Both the position numbers and the translations under genes were made by a program. Shown here piece by piece: positions 10,228-22,117 of a DNA stretch of 64,000 nt. Origin of the DNA: Chrysophaeum taylorii (Eukaryota > Sar > Pelagophyceae > Pelagomonadales > Pelagomonadaceae); contig JAQMWT010000006.1 in the NCBI GenBank assembly GCA_029834535.1, positions 116,080 to 180,079 of the forward strand, read 5' to 3'. The notes under the pieces are model-generated. The model had not been told where the DNA came from. It did not search any database and saw only the letters and a list, made by a program, of their open reading frames with translations. Each line of letters begins with the position of its first letter. Position 1 is the first letter of the stretch.

Positions 10228-10816
10228 ATGATCCGCGCCATTGTGCTCCTATCGCCCGTCGTTGTTGCCTTCGTCGCCCCGCCCCCCCACGGCGTCTAGC
10301 TCGGCGCTCCGCGCCGTCGACACCGAGCTCGGCGTAACCGCGCCGTTGGGTTTCTGGGACCCGTTGGGTCTGGCGGCGAAGGGGACAGCTGAAGACTTTG
10401 AACGCCGACGCATCACCGAGCTCAAGCACGGGCGCGTCGCGATGGCCGCTTTCACGGGCTACCTCGTCCCCGAGGTCTTCAAGTTCCCGGGATACCTCTC
10501 GTACACGGCTGACTTGAAGTTCGAGGACGTGCCGAACGGCCTCAACGCGCTCACGGTGGTTCCTGGTCTCGGCTGGGCCCAGATCATCTGTGTCATTGGC
10601 TGGCTCGAGGCGGGACCCTACGCCTCCAGCAAGAGCGAGTTCGCCGGTGACTTCGGCTGGCCTTACTTCGGCCGCAAGCTCACCGACCCGTCCGAGAAGG
10701 CCTTCAAGCTCAACGTCGAGTTGAACAACGGCCGCGCGGCTATGTTCGGTATCATGGGTTTGCTCATGCAAGACGCGATTAACGGCGGGGTCTACATCGG
10801 GCCCTTTGCCGAATAA
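10228..10816 (+). CDS. Fucoxanthin-chlorophyll a/c light-harvesting protein
   Basis: This is a chloroplast antenna protein of the thylakoid membrane, binding chlorophylls and fucoxanthin. From ATG 10228 the reading is MIRAIVLLSPVVVAFVAP, a signal peptide ending in an FVAP-type plastid motif. The frame then breaks at a C7 run (10282-10288): one C fewer joins it to the main frame, giving about 195 residues, the usual size. Helix 1 carries ITELKHGRVAM, helix 3 carries VELNNGRAAM; these Glu and Arg residues form the paired chlorophyll-binding motif of the family. Helix 2 is ALTVVPGLGWAQIICVIGW. The stop is TAA at 10814. No introns are needed. The shift at a homopolymer is probably a sequence error in a functional gene. 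A Helitron derivative occupies the upstream region. The exact subclass (Lhcf or Lhcr) is uncertain. Confidence 0.9.
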
Positions 10817-11127
10817 ATTTCCACCACTCTTCGCTTGAAACAAACTAACAAACAAACCCGCGGAGGAGAAGAAGAGACCGCTGGCGCGCCCTAATTTCAT
10901 CATCATTCATAATCGCCTCCTCTCGCGACCGCCATGTTGTTTGTTGCTTTCCGTTCCGTCATACTCTAGATAGAAAAGGAAGTGGTGAAAAGTGGCTCGA
11001 GCGTGTAACGGGGGCACGCATATGCACGTGCACGAGAGAGTGTCGCGCAGCCCACCTCAGGTTGGCCTAGGTCTGTATGAAGAAGAGCACGTCGAGTTAC
11101 AATAGGATTTGACAACAAAGAAACACA

Positions 11128-11982
11128 TTAGGTTTTGGATCGGCGGACGAAGGCATCAAGGGCCGCGTTGAGGCCAGCCTCGCCGGGCGAGGTGATCCCC
11201 GCGTCGGTGACCGGGGGTGCGTTGGCGAAGAGGCCCCCAACAACCCCCCCGATGATGTCGAAGATGCCGACGACGAGCGCGGCGAAGAGGAAGAGGCTGA
11301 TAGCAGTAGCGATCCACGGGATTTGTTGTGCCTGCGGGGAATTGATGAATGCGTCCAGGAGCTCGTCGTCAGTCATGGCGCCCTTCTCGACCCCCAATTG
11401 ACGGCGGCACCAATCGGCCGGGTCCTGGCCGAAGGATCGTATGCCGTCGGCGAGCTGATTTCGGAGAGATACTTTCGAGAGTTCGTCGAGTTCTCTCTCG
11501 AACTCTGCCCAGAGCAGCGAGGTCGCGTAGCGCGTCTCGTTCGAACCCGCAGCCCTGAGGTCCATCACCGCTTCGATGTCGGTCTTGAGCCACACGGTAA
11601 ACGGATTTTTTTTAATGGATCCGAGCCACGATTCGAGGTCTTCGAGCTCGGACTGATACGCTATTACCTCTTCCTCCCAGTGCCCCGAGCTCTTGCGGGG
11701 GGCTATCGCGACCTGCCACCGCTCCGCGACACTCGACGCCGACAACGTCCGGAACCGCGTCGACTCTACTTGGGTCACCTGCTCGCACCGTGCGTCGAGA
11801 GCTTCCAGCACCGGCACCCACATTGCCCCGACCTCCTCCCAGTACGCCGCGCACTCCAAAGCGCTCGCCTCGTCGACCTCGGCCGAAAATAACCGGTACC
11901 CGCGGGGCCACCGCGCGATTGCAGGGAGGAACCGGAATCCCCCGCTCGTCCCCGCCCAAACCAGCAGCAGCACCCACAACAT
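11128..11982 (-). CDS. Unknown protein with signal peptide and C-terminal membrane segment
   Basis: I prefer the Met at 11982 to the one at 12054, because it starts a clean signal peptide (MLWVLLLVWAGTSGGFRFLP). The GG-F junction followed by Arg-rich sequence resembles the bipartite plastid-targeting presequence of ochrophytes. The mature part (about 284 residues in total) is mostly helical and charged, with a motif-poor middle and a hydrophobic segment near residues 225-255 (IATAISLFLFAALVVGIFDI, then a Gly-rich stretch). No known domain is recognised. It is transcribed towards the light-harvesting gene, with about 310 bp between their stops. Probably a plastid membrane protein; function unknown. 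Confidence 0.65.
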   Translation of the reverse strand: MLWVLLLVWAGTSGGFRFLPAIARWPRGYRLFSAEVDEASALECAAYWEEVGAMWVPVLEALDARCEQVTQVESTRFRTLSASSVAERWQVAIAPRKSSGHWEEEVIAYQSELEDLESWLGSIKKNPFTVWLKTDIEAVMDLRAAGSNETRYATSLLWAEFERELDELSKVSLRNQLADGIRSFGQDPADWCRRQLGVEKGAMTDDELLDAFINSPQAQQIPWIATAISLFLFAALVVGIFDIIGGVVGGLFANAPPVTDAGITSPGEAGLNAALDAFVRRSKT

Positions 11983-12183
11983 CTTCTCCTCAACCCGCAA
12001 CGGAACGTCACTTAGGGTTCTGGATTGATAATTCGAGGTGGGGGCCTCGCCCATATATTAATGCGCAATATAAAATTCTAAGATTATTAATGGGGGCGCG
12101 AGTTGCGCACTCGTCGCGTGGAAGAGGAAATAAAATTAAGACCTGCGATCAATCAGATCGTGTGGTTAGGTTCGACGCGAAGA

Positions 12184-13236
12184 TCAAGATGGTCCTTGCT
12201 TGGTGGGTAGGGCGTCGTCGAGGAGGCCGTCGTTGAGGGCGCAGGCGCCAAAAATCGCCGCGCCGCCGAGGGCCTGGGTGAAGGTAAAAGTCTCGCCGAG
12301 GAGCGCAAAGGCGAAGAGCGCCGCCCAGAGCGGCTCGGAGGTGAGGATAATAGACGCGTCCGAGGGCGAGACTTGCTTAAAGGCCACTGCCTGGAGCCAG
12401 ATGGTAAAGGCGGTGGAAACCACGCTCAACCACGCTATCGAGGCGAGCGTGGACGGGGAGTGAATCGCCTCACCCCAAAACGGGGTCTCGAGGAGATGCC
12501 AGTCGGTGGCAAACCCCGCCGCCACCACAGAGACAGCGGCGATCGCGACGCACTGCGCGGCAGCCAGCGGGAGAGCCGCGTCCGGTTCCTCGTCCATGAC
12601 GGCGCCGAGTTCTACGTAGGACGCGCCGAACCCCACGGCCTGGCCGAGGGCGACCACCTCGCCCCAGCCGCTCAGGTGAACGTCGGGGCTGAGGGTGAGC
12701 ATTCCAACCCCGGCGACGGCGAGCGCGACGGCCGCGAGAGGCCTGCGACAGTCGCCGCCCGAACCGGCAAAGATCGACCACGCGGCCACGACCACCGACT
12801 GCAGCGAGCACTCGAACGCAGTGGTCGAGGCCATCGCCCCCGCGTGGAGAGCGTATGCCTGCGCCGCGTAGCCGAGGGCGCACCATAGACCAATTCTGAA
12901 CCCCGTCGAAAGGACTTCCTTTCGCGCGCCGACGAGAAACGGCAACAGGGCGATAGAGGCGACCACGAATCGCGTCGCCACCAAAAGTGCCGCCGCAGCC
13001 TCGCTCTGGTCGCTCAACGCCCCCATCGCATGCTTGATGACCGCGAAGTTCCCACCCCAGCACACCGTGATGCCCACGATGGCTGCCTTCCACGGACCCT
13101 CCTCGGGCAATTTCGCAACGCTCTCCGAGCTCTCGAGCGGCCGAGCAATCCTCAACCGGGCATGCTTGGACGCCGGGGTCACGAACCCGCCGACGCTCAC
13201 GACCAACGAGATCAGCGATATCAGCGAAAACATCAT
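12184..13236 (-). CDS. EamA/DMT-family transporter, probably plastid-targeted
   Basis: A drug/metabolite transporter of about 350 residues. The start at 13236 is chosen because it begins MMFSLISLISLVVSVGGFVT, a signal peptide with a GG-F junction like ochrophyte plastid presequences; the frame is open further upstream without support. The mature protein shows about ten hydrophobic helices in two EamA repeats: the first begins AAIVGITVCWGGNFAVIKHA, the second includes ASIAWLSVVSTAFTIWLQAV and ends in SEPLWAALFAFALLGE, a conserved EamA signature. The family exports or exchanges small metabolites; the substrate cannot be told. It lies 200 bp upstream of, and parallel to, the unknown membrane protein gene. 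Confidence 0.8.
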   Translation of the reverse strand: MMFSLISLISLVVSVGGFVTPASKHARLRIARPLESSESVAKLPEEGPWKAAIVGITVCWGGNFAVIKHAMGALSDQSEAAAALLVATRFVVASIALLPFLVGARKEVLSTGFRIGLWCALGYAAQAYALHAGAMASTTAFECSLQSVVVAAWSIFAGSGGDCRRPLAAVALAVAGVGMLTLSPDVHLSGWGEVVALGQAVGFGASYVELGAVMDEEPDAALPLAAAQCVAIAAVSVVAAGFATDWHLLETPFWGEAIHSPSTLASIAWLSVVSTAFTIWLQAVAFKQVSPSDASIILTSEPLWAALFAFALLGETFTFTQALGGAAIFGACALNDGLLDDALPTKQGPS

Positions 13237-13414
13237 CGATCGGCGCTGATTGATTCGTGCTTCTTCTTTTGGTTGTATGTTGGCGTGTCCTTGTACTGGG
13301 GGCACCTGGCAACCCAGATTGAAGAAACTTCCAACGGCACAACCTTCCGTTCACTTCAACTATGACCTCACCCCCCCACAAAGATACGCGACAAAAATTT
13401 CCGTAGTCAAGACT

Positions 13415-13534
13415 TCCTAACTACTAATCGACAGATGTTTCACCCATGCTCCCCACACACCCCCCCCTCTTAGCAGTCGACATTTAAAGACAAATGGTTC
13501 ACCCCCCTCTTAGCAGTCGACATTTAAAGACAGA
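13415..13534 (+). mobile_element. 5' end fragment of a Helitron derivative with LINE-like 3' pieces
   Basis: TCCTAACTACTAATCGACAG at 13415 is the common 5' terminus of the Helitron-derived family. It is followed at once by two plus-strand 3' ends of the LINE-like repeat (CCCCCTCTTAGCAGTCGACA then TTTAAAGACA). Confidence 0.7.
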
Positions 13535-14570
13535 CAAGTGCAGGCCAGTAAGTTCACCTAGTCCCAATCTCTAACCCCAGTAAGTTCACCTGATCCCGTT
13601 AAGTTCACCTAGTCCCAATCTCTAACCTCAGTAAATTCGGCGTAAACCCACTCGTGCTCACATCCACTCACCCCACTCTCCTTTGAACTCGTCGCTCTCA
13701 CCCCCGCCAATATAAGCTGCTTTGATCCGCACACGCCGCTAACCTTTGAGTTTACTCTAAAAACCCCAGTAAGCTCACTTGGTCTCAGTAAGTTCACCTG
13801 GTCACTTAGTTCACATTGTCCCAATCTCTAACCCTAGTAAGTTCACCTGGTCCCAGTAAGTTCACCTACAGTGCGCGTGTAGACGCCGGGAGGGGGCTTA
13901 TCGGTATTGCGCAGCACGTGTGGGGTAGGGTGGAGTCGTCGACTCAGAAGAGCATATTCTCGGGGTTGCCGATCGACAGAGAGCCACGTAGAGCTGGACG
14001 TGACAGAAGACGGGCTTGTGGGCAAGAGGACGCCCACCTCGCGGGGCGTCTGGCCCTGGCTCTTGTTGATCGTTTGGCGTAGGCGGGCCTCAAGGGATAC
14101 AGGTTGGAGGAGCCTCGGTGACAACGACACGATCGATCATGTATCTAGTACCGTTGCAGTGGCCGTGCGACGGGTCGAGATTGCGAAGACCTTAAGCTCG
14201 CGCTCAAAGCCAGCATGCCGTTGGTTGTCAGGGAGTCGAAAACTCGACTGTAAAGAGCGAGGCGTCGTCTTCCGACCCAACCTAGTCTGCCTAAAAGAAC
14301 TCCGACGCCTCGTCTCCGGGAAAAAAAGGCCGCGGTCATGCGCGCGTTGTCAGCATCGACAACATCGTTTCGACGGGGCGTGAGAATGGCGCGCTGGCTG
14401 AAAGAGCCGCCGCGGCTCGTGGAAATAGTCTGCGAGGTCGCCATAGACGGCTTGGAGGATCACTGTCTGGCTCTCGTGCCTACCTGATCCTTACTCTCGC
14501 GCCTACCTGATCCTTACCCTAAATCGAGGGACAGACAGACAAACAAACATCTGTCGATTAGTAGTTAGGA
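13535..14570 (-). mobile_element. Helitron-derived non-autonomous element, copy 2
   Basis: Reverse orientation: 3' terminus (reads CAAGTGCAGGCCAGTAAG on the plus strand) at 13535, motif arrays CCCAGTAAGTTCACC, a deleted helicase C-terminus, and the 5' terminus ending GTAGTTAGGA at 14570. It carries the same internal deletions as the other derivatives. Confidence 0.8.
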
Positions 14571-15363
14571 CAGCGCAAGCGGGGCCCGTCCTCTCTTCGC
14601 CTGCCCCACGCCTCGGCGATGACCCCGACTAGGTCCCGCGTACTTATCTCCGCCCGTCAGGCACATCCTTCATACCCCACAAACCCACCCACATCCTTCA
14701 TGCTCCCCACACGCACCCCCCCCTCTTAGCAGTCGACATTTAAAGACAAACAGCGCAAGTCCACTCCGAATACCTCGCTCACGCCCGCGGCATCGACGCC
14801 ATCATCCCCCAGCCGGGTACAGCACCACCGCCTGGCTTCTTGGGCCCTGTCGAACAGCGGCTACGTAGCTACGGCACCGTCGCCGGCCTCGTCTTTGGTG
14901 CCTTCGGTGAGGCCAGCGCGGCGTGCCACGCTCTCGCCCAAACATGCGCAGAGCGCATCGCTGCGCGAACCTGGGTGACAAGCGGCTGCGCCAACTTCAC
15001 AGAGGCAGAGGCGGCCCAAACTCGCCGCATCTACCGTGAGTGGGGGATCGCCAACGCATTAGGCCGGGCTCGCTGCGCCCTCACCGCCCTCACCCATGTC
15101 GCCGCCTCGGGGAACCCCACCCAGGTCGCCCGATCCCAGCAGGACGTCACCCTTCGTCGCACATACGTCCGGCGGCAGCATGCGTACGACCTACGGGCGG
15201 GGCCCGTCCTCTCTTCGCCTGCCCCACGCCTCGGCGATGACCCCGACTAGGTCCCGCGTACTTATCTCCGCCCGTCAGGCACATCCCTCATACCCCACAA
15301 ACCCACCCACATCCTCCATGCTCCCCACACCCCCCCCCCCCTCTTAGCAGTCGACATTTAAAG
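14571..15363 (+). mobile_element. LINE-like repeat: two 5'-truncated copies
   Basis: Two copies lie head to tail. The first (14571-14751) holds only the 3' end; the second (14752-15363) holds a coding tail to TAG 15250 that matches the frame at 34387-35732 (FGAFGEASAACHALAQTCAE). Both end in GCTCCCCACAC, a C-run, CTCTTAGCAGTCGACATTTA and an AGACA/AACA tail. Variable 5' ends with a fixed 3' end and a microsatellite tail are the hallmark of target-primed reverse transcription. Confidence 0.65.
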
Positions 15364-15756
15364 ACTGATAAACGTCTGTCAGTCTTTAAATGTCGACTGC
15401 TAAGAGGGGGGTGTGTGTGGGGAGCATGAAGGATGTGGGTGGGTTTGTCTTTAAACGTCGACTGCTAAGAGGGGGGTGTGTTTGGGGAGCATGAAGGATG
15501 TGGGTGTTTGTCTGTCTGTTTGTTTGTCTATAAATGTCGACTGCTAAGAGGTCTGTTTGTTTGGTCTTTAAATGTCGACTGCTAAGAGGGGGGGGTGTGT
15601 GTGGGGAGCATGAAAGATGTGGGTGGGTTTGTGGGGTATGAGGGATGTGCCTGACGGGCGGAGATAAGTACGCGGGACCTAGTCGGGGTCATCGCCGAGG
15701 CGTGGGGCAGGCGAAGTCTGTTTGTTTGTCTGTTTGTCTTTAAATGTTTGTCTGTT
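15364..15756 (-). repeat. Array of minus-strand LINE-like 3' ends in a TCTG/TTTG tract
   Basis: At least four fragments of different length (from about 15375, 15452, 15534 and 15570) start with the reverse complement of the LINE-like 3' end (TTTAAATGTCGACTGCTAAG) and are separated by GTTTGTCTGTTTG tracts. The longest ends in GGGGCAGGCGAAG near 15715. They abut the 5' region of the Helitron. Confidence 0.7.
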
Positions 15757-15850
15757 TGTCCCTCGATTTATGGTAAGGATCAAAAGGATTAGGAAACGAC
15801 GGTTGCTTTTTTCTGTACCCCAAGACGACGGTTGCTTTTTTCTGTACCCA

Positions 15851-18800
15851 ATGTGCTTTGGGTGGGACGCGCACGCGCACGTCGCCGCGAAGAGAGAGGA
15901 GCTTCACGAGCTTCGAGCGCGGTATCGCCATGCTTTCGGGGTCATGTGCGACGACGCGACATCGAGCGACGTTGACAGGCTCGCGCCCGGGCGACTCGCA
16001 GCGTGCTTCGCGATGGAGGCGCAGAAGGAGGACGAGTGGGACCCTGTACGTCGGGCGCTGACTCGGAAGATCAAGATACGGGAACTCAAGGTGGAGGCGG
16101 TGCGAGCGCGGATGGCTGAGCGGAAACGGGTTGGGGTCAAGAAAAAGCAAGGGCGTGACCTCAACGCTCTTCAGCGAGAGATCGACGCCTTCGAGCAGGA
16201 GCTCGCAGGCCTCAAGGCCCGGCTGGACGACCACCTGGGCGCCGCCGCCGAGCAGCTGCATCAACGCACCGTTTGGTTAGAGATCGAAGGCCCGAACGCA
16301 CCGTCGACCAGCTTGAAGCCGCCTACGACATGCGCCAGATGCTCCTCCGTTGCTCTCGACGCCGAGTGTTGGATGTCTCTGGCGCGTTCGCCCATTGGGT
16401 CGAGGTGAACACTCGCTCACGTGGACCTTGGCTGATCTCTCCGTTGCGGGGCAAGGAGCTCGACCGATCGCTCGCCGCCGACGCCGCCGCTCGCGCCATG
16501 CGCGTGCTCAACATGTTGCCGATCATCGAGGAGGATGACGACGACGACATCGTGGTCCCCGGGCCGCCCGACGACGTATCGATCTGCGAGCGCGGCCAGC
16601 ACTGTGATGGCGGCTGGGAAGAGCAGAAAAGTGATGGCGACGGGGTCGGCACTCACACTGCGCCGTCACCCGCAGCTTCCGCCGACCGTATCCGGCCACG
16701 AGAGCTCGCTCTAGCCATGCGGATCGGGTTCAACGACCTCGGCGCCATCCAGCGCGCCGCCACAATGTTGGTTGCCCGCGTCCCTCAACGACTGAATGTC
16801 GACGTAGCGTTCTATAAGCTCATAGAGCACGTCCAAAGCCTACCCGTGCGACCACCCAAGCTTCTCGGTGGAGCTCGAACGAGACCTGCGGGCCGAGGCG
16901 GTGGTCGAGGTGCGCGAGGCGGTGGTCGTGGTCGTGTAGCACATGGCGAAGGAAGCGTTGGCGCGCAGGACCGACGCGCCTTGGCGCCCTTGGACAACAA
17001 CGTGCGACCGCCGGCATTCGACTACTCGACTCAGCAGCTACCGCGGGGCGTCAGGATCCCATCCAGGCAACCAGTGGCACACCGGCCCCAGAGTGACGCG
17101 CTGAGGATGAAGCTGTGGGCCGAGCGCGATTTACTGTGCTTGGGCGGCGGAGGAGTCGGCTGTGCCGTCTGCGGACCATGCTCTCCAGGCGCCTGCTGCG
17201 GCAGAAGGCTGTGCCCGCATCACCCTTCTTACGAAAGCCTCAAGAGGTGGAATCGATTGCATTCCCAAGGTGGTGACCAACGACATGCTCGAGTCAGCGC
17301 CCAGGCTGCGCGCCAGCGGACAGCGCGGGCGCTTGAGGACGGGGACGAGCGAGATGCTCGAGTCCGCGCCGACGCCGCGCGCCACCGGACAGCGCGGGCG
17401 CTTGAGGACGGGGACGAGCGAGATGCTCGAGTCCGCGCCGACGCCGCGCGCCACCGGACAGCGCGGGCGCGAGAAAACGTCGACCAAAGAAGTGCTCGAA
17501 TCGGTGCCCAGGCTGCGCGCCAGCGGTCAGACCGACAAGGTCAAATCAACCGTCGACGCCGAAGCAGTGTCAGTGTCGCCGGCCAGCACACGATCGACGA
17601 GTTTGACGAGGGCAAAGTCGAGAAACACGACTGCGGATACATGTCCAAGCTCTGTTCGCACTGCAACGCGCTGTACTTTGAAGGGGAGGCCACTCAAGCC
17701 GTGTTCACGAAGTGCCGCGCCAATGGCACTGTGGTGCTGCCGCGGATTCCGGAGCCGCCTAATGAGATCCAGGCCCTCTTCAAAGGCAACACGGCGCAGT
17801 CCCCCGACTTCCTCGCCAACATCCGGTCGTACAACTGCGCGCTGAACTTCGCGTCGCTCAAATGCACGGACGAGCGCCTTATGGCCCGCGGGCAGGCGAA
17901 CCACCGCTGCCCGATTTCCGCATTGCGCATCTCCGGCCAAGTCAACGTCTTTCTCGGTCCAGTCCGCGCCGCCGACGGAGCAGATCCAGTCTGCGCCCAG
18001 GTCTACTTGCTTGACCCCCAATCACAGTTGGATCATCGTGCCCGTAATGCGCGGCTCGACCGAGAGGTGCTCGGCGTGCTTCAGGATTACATTCTGCGAC
18101 GCAACCGGTTTTGCCGTGAGTTCGTCCAGCTCGACCGGGATTTTCGCATCAACCGTGCGAATGTCGCCGACGCGCGGATCGTGTTCCATGCGGAGGAACG
18201 TGCCGGCAATGTCCACGAACGCCGCGCGAACGCGCCGACGGCGGAAGAGGTCGCCTTCGTATACCACGGCGATGCGACCGCAGTCGCCAAGTCGAGGGAC
18301 ATTGTCGTCAAGCACCGGCCGGACCATGGCGGTTCCTTGGTCACCATCAGCAATTTGCATCGATGGCGCGACCCTCTCCACTACGTGCTCCTGTACCTCG
18401 ACGGCGCGACGGAAGGCTTCCACCTGGGGATTCGACGCGTCAATCCAGAGAACGGCATTTCGACCGACAAGAAGGTGACCGAGATGGACTTCTATGCGTA
18501 CAGGATCCAAGTGCGTGCTGACGACAGCGCTGGCGGAGGAGAGAACGACATGGATGTCGATCAACGCAACCATCCAGCTCGCGAGTTCTCGGCCTTGCAC
18601 CTCAGCAGGCTCCTCTTTCAGGAGTACCTCCTCGACGCGCACACGAAGGTGGAGGCCTCGCGCCTCGACTTTCTTCGTAACAACCAGCACCAACTCCGCG
18701 CCGATCTCTACCACGGACTCGAAGATGCGGTGGCGAGCGGCAACGAAAGAGATGCCGGCAAGTTTTTCCTTCTGCCGTCGTCGTTCAAGGGTGGGCCGCG

Positions 18801-21800
18801 CGAAATGCGGGCGGCGTACCAGGATTCCATGGCCATAGTGCGCGAATACGGCAAGCCGGACTTCTTCATCACGTTCACGACCAACCCCAAGTGGGATGAG
18901 ATCCAGCGCGAGCTCGAACCGAACCAGAGCGCGAAGGACCGACCGGATTTGGTCTGTCGGGTGTTCCACGTCAAGCTCAAGGAGCTCCTCTCGGACATCT
19001 TCGACAAGGGCGTTCTCGGCAAGGCCGTGGCGTACAGCTACTCGATCGAGTATCAGAAACGAGGGCTCCCGCACGCGCACATTTTGCTGATTCTGGATCG
19101 CGACTCCAAGATATCGCCCGAGGACATAGACAAGTACGTGTGCACCGAGATCCCGGACCCAGAGACGCAGCCTGAACTCCACCGCATCGTCGTCAGCAAC
19201 CTCATCCACAACCCGTGCTGTGAGCACGGCGACCGTCAAGCGTCGTGCATTAAGGACGGCATCTGCTCGAAGAGCTTCCCCAAGGATTTTAAGCCGCAGA
19301 CCACGGTTCCAGAGGACGGGTACGCGGTCTATCGGCGCCGCAGCCCCGACCAGGGCGGCCGCACTGTTACGAAGCAAATCCGCGGCCGAGACGTCCCGTT
19401 GGATAACCGTTGGGTTGTCCCATACAACCCTTACCTCGCGAAGAAGTACGAGGCGCATATCAACGTCGAGTTTTGCGCCTCGGTCAAATCGGTCAAGTAC
19501 ATCCACAAGTACGTCTACAAGGGCCACGACGAGGCGACCGTGTCCATCGAGACCCCCCAAGCGCGGGACGAGATCGACGAGTTCGTCAACGGTCGGTACG
19601 TTTGCGCGACCGAGGCTGCCTGGCATTTTTCAGCGTCCGCACACGCCCTTCGTGTCGCAGCTCACGAGCTCACGACTATCCCTCGCAGGCGGCTCTACGG
19701 CTTCGAGACCCACGGTCATTATCCGCCGGTCGAGCGCCTCGCCGTGCACCTGGAAAATGGGCAGCGCATCGTTTGGGAGGATTCGGACGACCCTGTCGTA
19801 AGAGCGGAGCGGGCGCGAATCGCGGCCGCGGTGCCTCCGGAAACGACGTTGACGGCGTGGTTCAACATTAACCGCCACTACAAGAATCTCTGGCTCCACT
19901 CAGGGGGGGGACCAGGATGTTTTCGACGAATCCCTCGCTCGCGGCGAACGGGATTCACGGAAATATTTTTACCACGAGATGCCGAAAAATTTTACCTTCG
20001 AGAAGACGGGGACGACAGCGACGTGGAAGCCTCGGAAGCAGGGCGACACCCGCCGCCGCGAGCGCCTCGGCTTGGACCTCCACGACTTCTCCTGCGACAA
20101 GGTCGCACGCGTCTACTCGGTGTCGCCCAAGGACCGCGAGTGCTTCTACTTGCGGATCCTGCTCTCACACGTCCAGGGCGCGACCTCATTCGAAGATCTG
20201 CGCGAGTTCGGAGGCATCGTCTATCCAACGTATGTTGCCGCCTGCCGCGCGCGAGGCCTCACACAAGACGACGACGAGTGGGACGAGTGCCTTCGCGAGG
20301 CCGCCAACTTTCTTATTGGGGCGTCGTTGCGACGGCTCTTCGCGACCATCCTCTCGACCTGCGAGCCCTCGGATCCGTTCGGGCTTTGGACGACGCACAC
20401 AGAGGCGCTGTGCGATGACATTCTCCACAGGCATCGAGTGAGCCACCAGAACCCGAACCTCCAGCTCAACGCCGAAATTGAGAACGAGGCGCTGCTCGAT
20501 GTTGAGTCGATGCTCGACGCCGTCGGCTGCACGCTTCCGAACGAATTTCCCGAGCGACGACAGGTGGCGAACGTCACTTGCCGACAGGTCGTCGACGAGC
20601 TCATCTTCAGCGACTCGACCGAGAAAAGGCAGGCGCTGTGCAGCCAAGTCATCGCGAACGTCGCCAGCATGCGGCAAAGGAACCCAGACCAATTTCGGCT
20701 CTATGAGGAGATCTGTAGGGACATCGACAGTGGTACCGGCCGAGTGTACTTCGTCGACGCGCCCGCCGGCACTGGAAAGACCTTCTTGAGCACGACGCTG
20801 CTCGCGTACGTCCGCAAGAGCCAAAACGTCGCGCTCGCGACTGCGGGCTCCGGGATCGCCGCTACGCTTCTTCCCGGCGGACGGACATCGCACTCGCGTT
20901 ACAAAATTCCACTCGACCCCGACGAGTTGTCGTTCTGCAACATTACGCAGCGAGTACACGATCAGACGCGGGCCGTCATTGCCGAGGCCAACTTGCTGCT
21001 TTGGGACGAGGTTCCGATGACGAACAAGCTCTGTTTCGAGGCCCTCGACCGCACGCTCCAGCGCGTGTTCGAGTGCGCCCAGCCGTTCGGTGGCAAGGTC
21101 GTTGTCTTTTTGGGCGACTTTCGCCAATGTCTGCCCGTCCTCAAGCACGCCCGCCAGTTCCAGATCGTGGACGCAACGCTGAAGAAGTCTCGACGGATTT
21201 GGCCCCACGTCCGCATCCGCTACCTTACGAAGAACATGCGCTTCGAGCTTTCGGGTGGCCTCGATGCCAGGCAGCTCGCTGAATTTTCCGACTTTCTCCT
21301 CAAGGTCAGAAACGGTTTGGTTCCTACTGTCCCGAGCTTGGGACGGGACTGGATCAAGATCGACGATTACGTTCGCTGCGTCGAGCGCGAGCCAGAGTTG
21401 ATCCAAGCCGTCTACGGCGACCTCGCAGACAATTTCCAAGACCCGCGGTGGCTTTTCCAGCGCGCCATTCTTACGCCCCGAAACGATGTTGTCGATTCTG
21501 TCAACGCGCGCATGACCGCGGCCTTTCCCGGAGACGAGGCGACGGAGTTCTTTTCAGCCGACGAGGTTGGGAAGGACGACGACCCCTCGCTCTTTCCAGT
21601 CGAGTTTCTCAACTCCCTAACAATCAACGGCATGCCGCCGCACAAGCTCGCGCTCAAAGTCGGCATGCCGGTGATGTTGCTTCGCAATCTCGACCCGTCG
21701 CACGGCCACTGCAACGGCACCCGATACATCATCGAGCGTATCGTCTCGCCGAGGCTCCTCTAACTCGCCCATTGGGTGGACGGCGAGAAAAAAACCCTCA

Positions 21801-22117
21801 TGGTCCCGCGCATCACCCTCACCACGAAGCAGGGCGACCTCCCCTTCGAGCTGCGCCGACGCCAGTTTCCGTTAAGGCCGGCGTTCGCCATGACGATCAA
21901 CAAGAGCCAGGGCCAGACGCTTCGCAAGGTCGGCGTCCTCTTGCCCAAGCCCGTCTTCGGCCACGGCCAGCTCTACGTGGCTCTCAGCCGAGTTGGCAAG
22001 CCCGAGGACATCGTCTTCTGGGTCGACGACTCCACCCTACCCCACGTAGCGCAATACCGACAACGCCACCCTGGCGTCTACACGCGCAACGTGGTTTACC
22101 ATGACGTCCTCCGGTAG
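15851..22117 (+). pseudogene. Helitron Rep (HUH)/Pif1-like helicase protein, broken frames
   Basis: This protein nicks and rolls out the element (HUH Rep) and unwinds it (SF1B helicase). Order: N-terminal coiled coil from Met 15851; basic Arg/Ala repeats (17277-17530); Helitron-like N domain; HUH motif GLPHAHILLIL near 19065-19097; catalytic tyrosine block YIHKYVYKG at 19498-19524; Pif1-type helicase with Walker A DAPAGTGKTF near 20757, Walker B LLWDEVP near 20995 and LGDFRQCLPVL near 21112; C-terminal INKSQGQT and YVALSRV. Breaks: one base missing near 16285; one base too many in a G8 run (19903-19910), where seven G restores HSGGDQDVF; an in-frame TAA at 21761-21763, after which the frame stays open to 22117. 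With so few lesions it decayed recently, or is partly misread. Confidence 0.85.
17277..17530 (+). repeat. 69-bp tandem repeats coding for 23-residue basic units
   Basis: About 3.5 units, two of them near identical and starting near 17342 and 17411, code for EDGDERDARVRADAARHRTA plus RAL. The repeat is in frame in the Helitron protein, upstream of the Rep domain. Basic Arg/Ala repeats at this position are common in Helitron proteins. Confidence 0.85.

Noticed and set aside
18022-19626. 534-codon minus-strand frame inside the Helitron
   Set aside because: Antisense shadow of the Rep domain in GC-rich DNA; the plus frame has the HUH and tyrosine motifs.
20186-21439. 417-codon minus-strand frame
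   Set aside because: Antisense shadow of the Pif1-like helicase.
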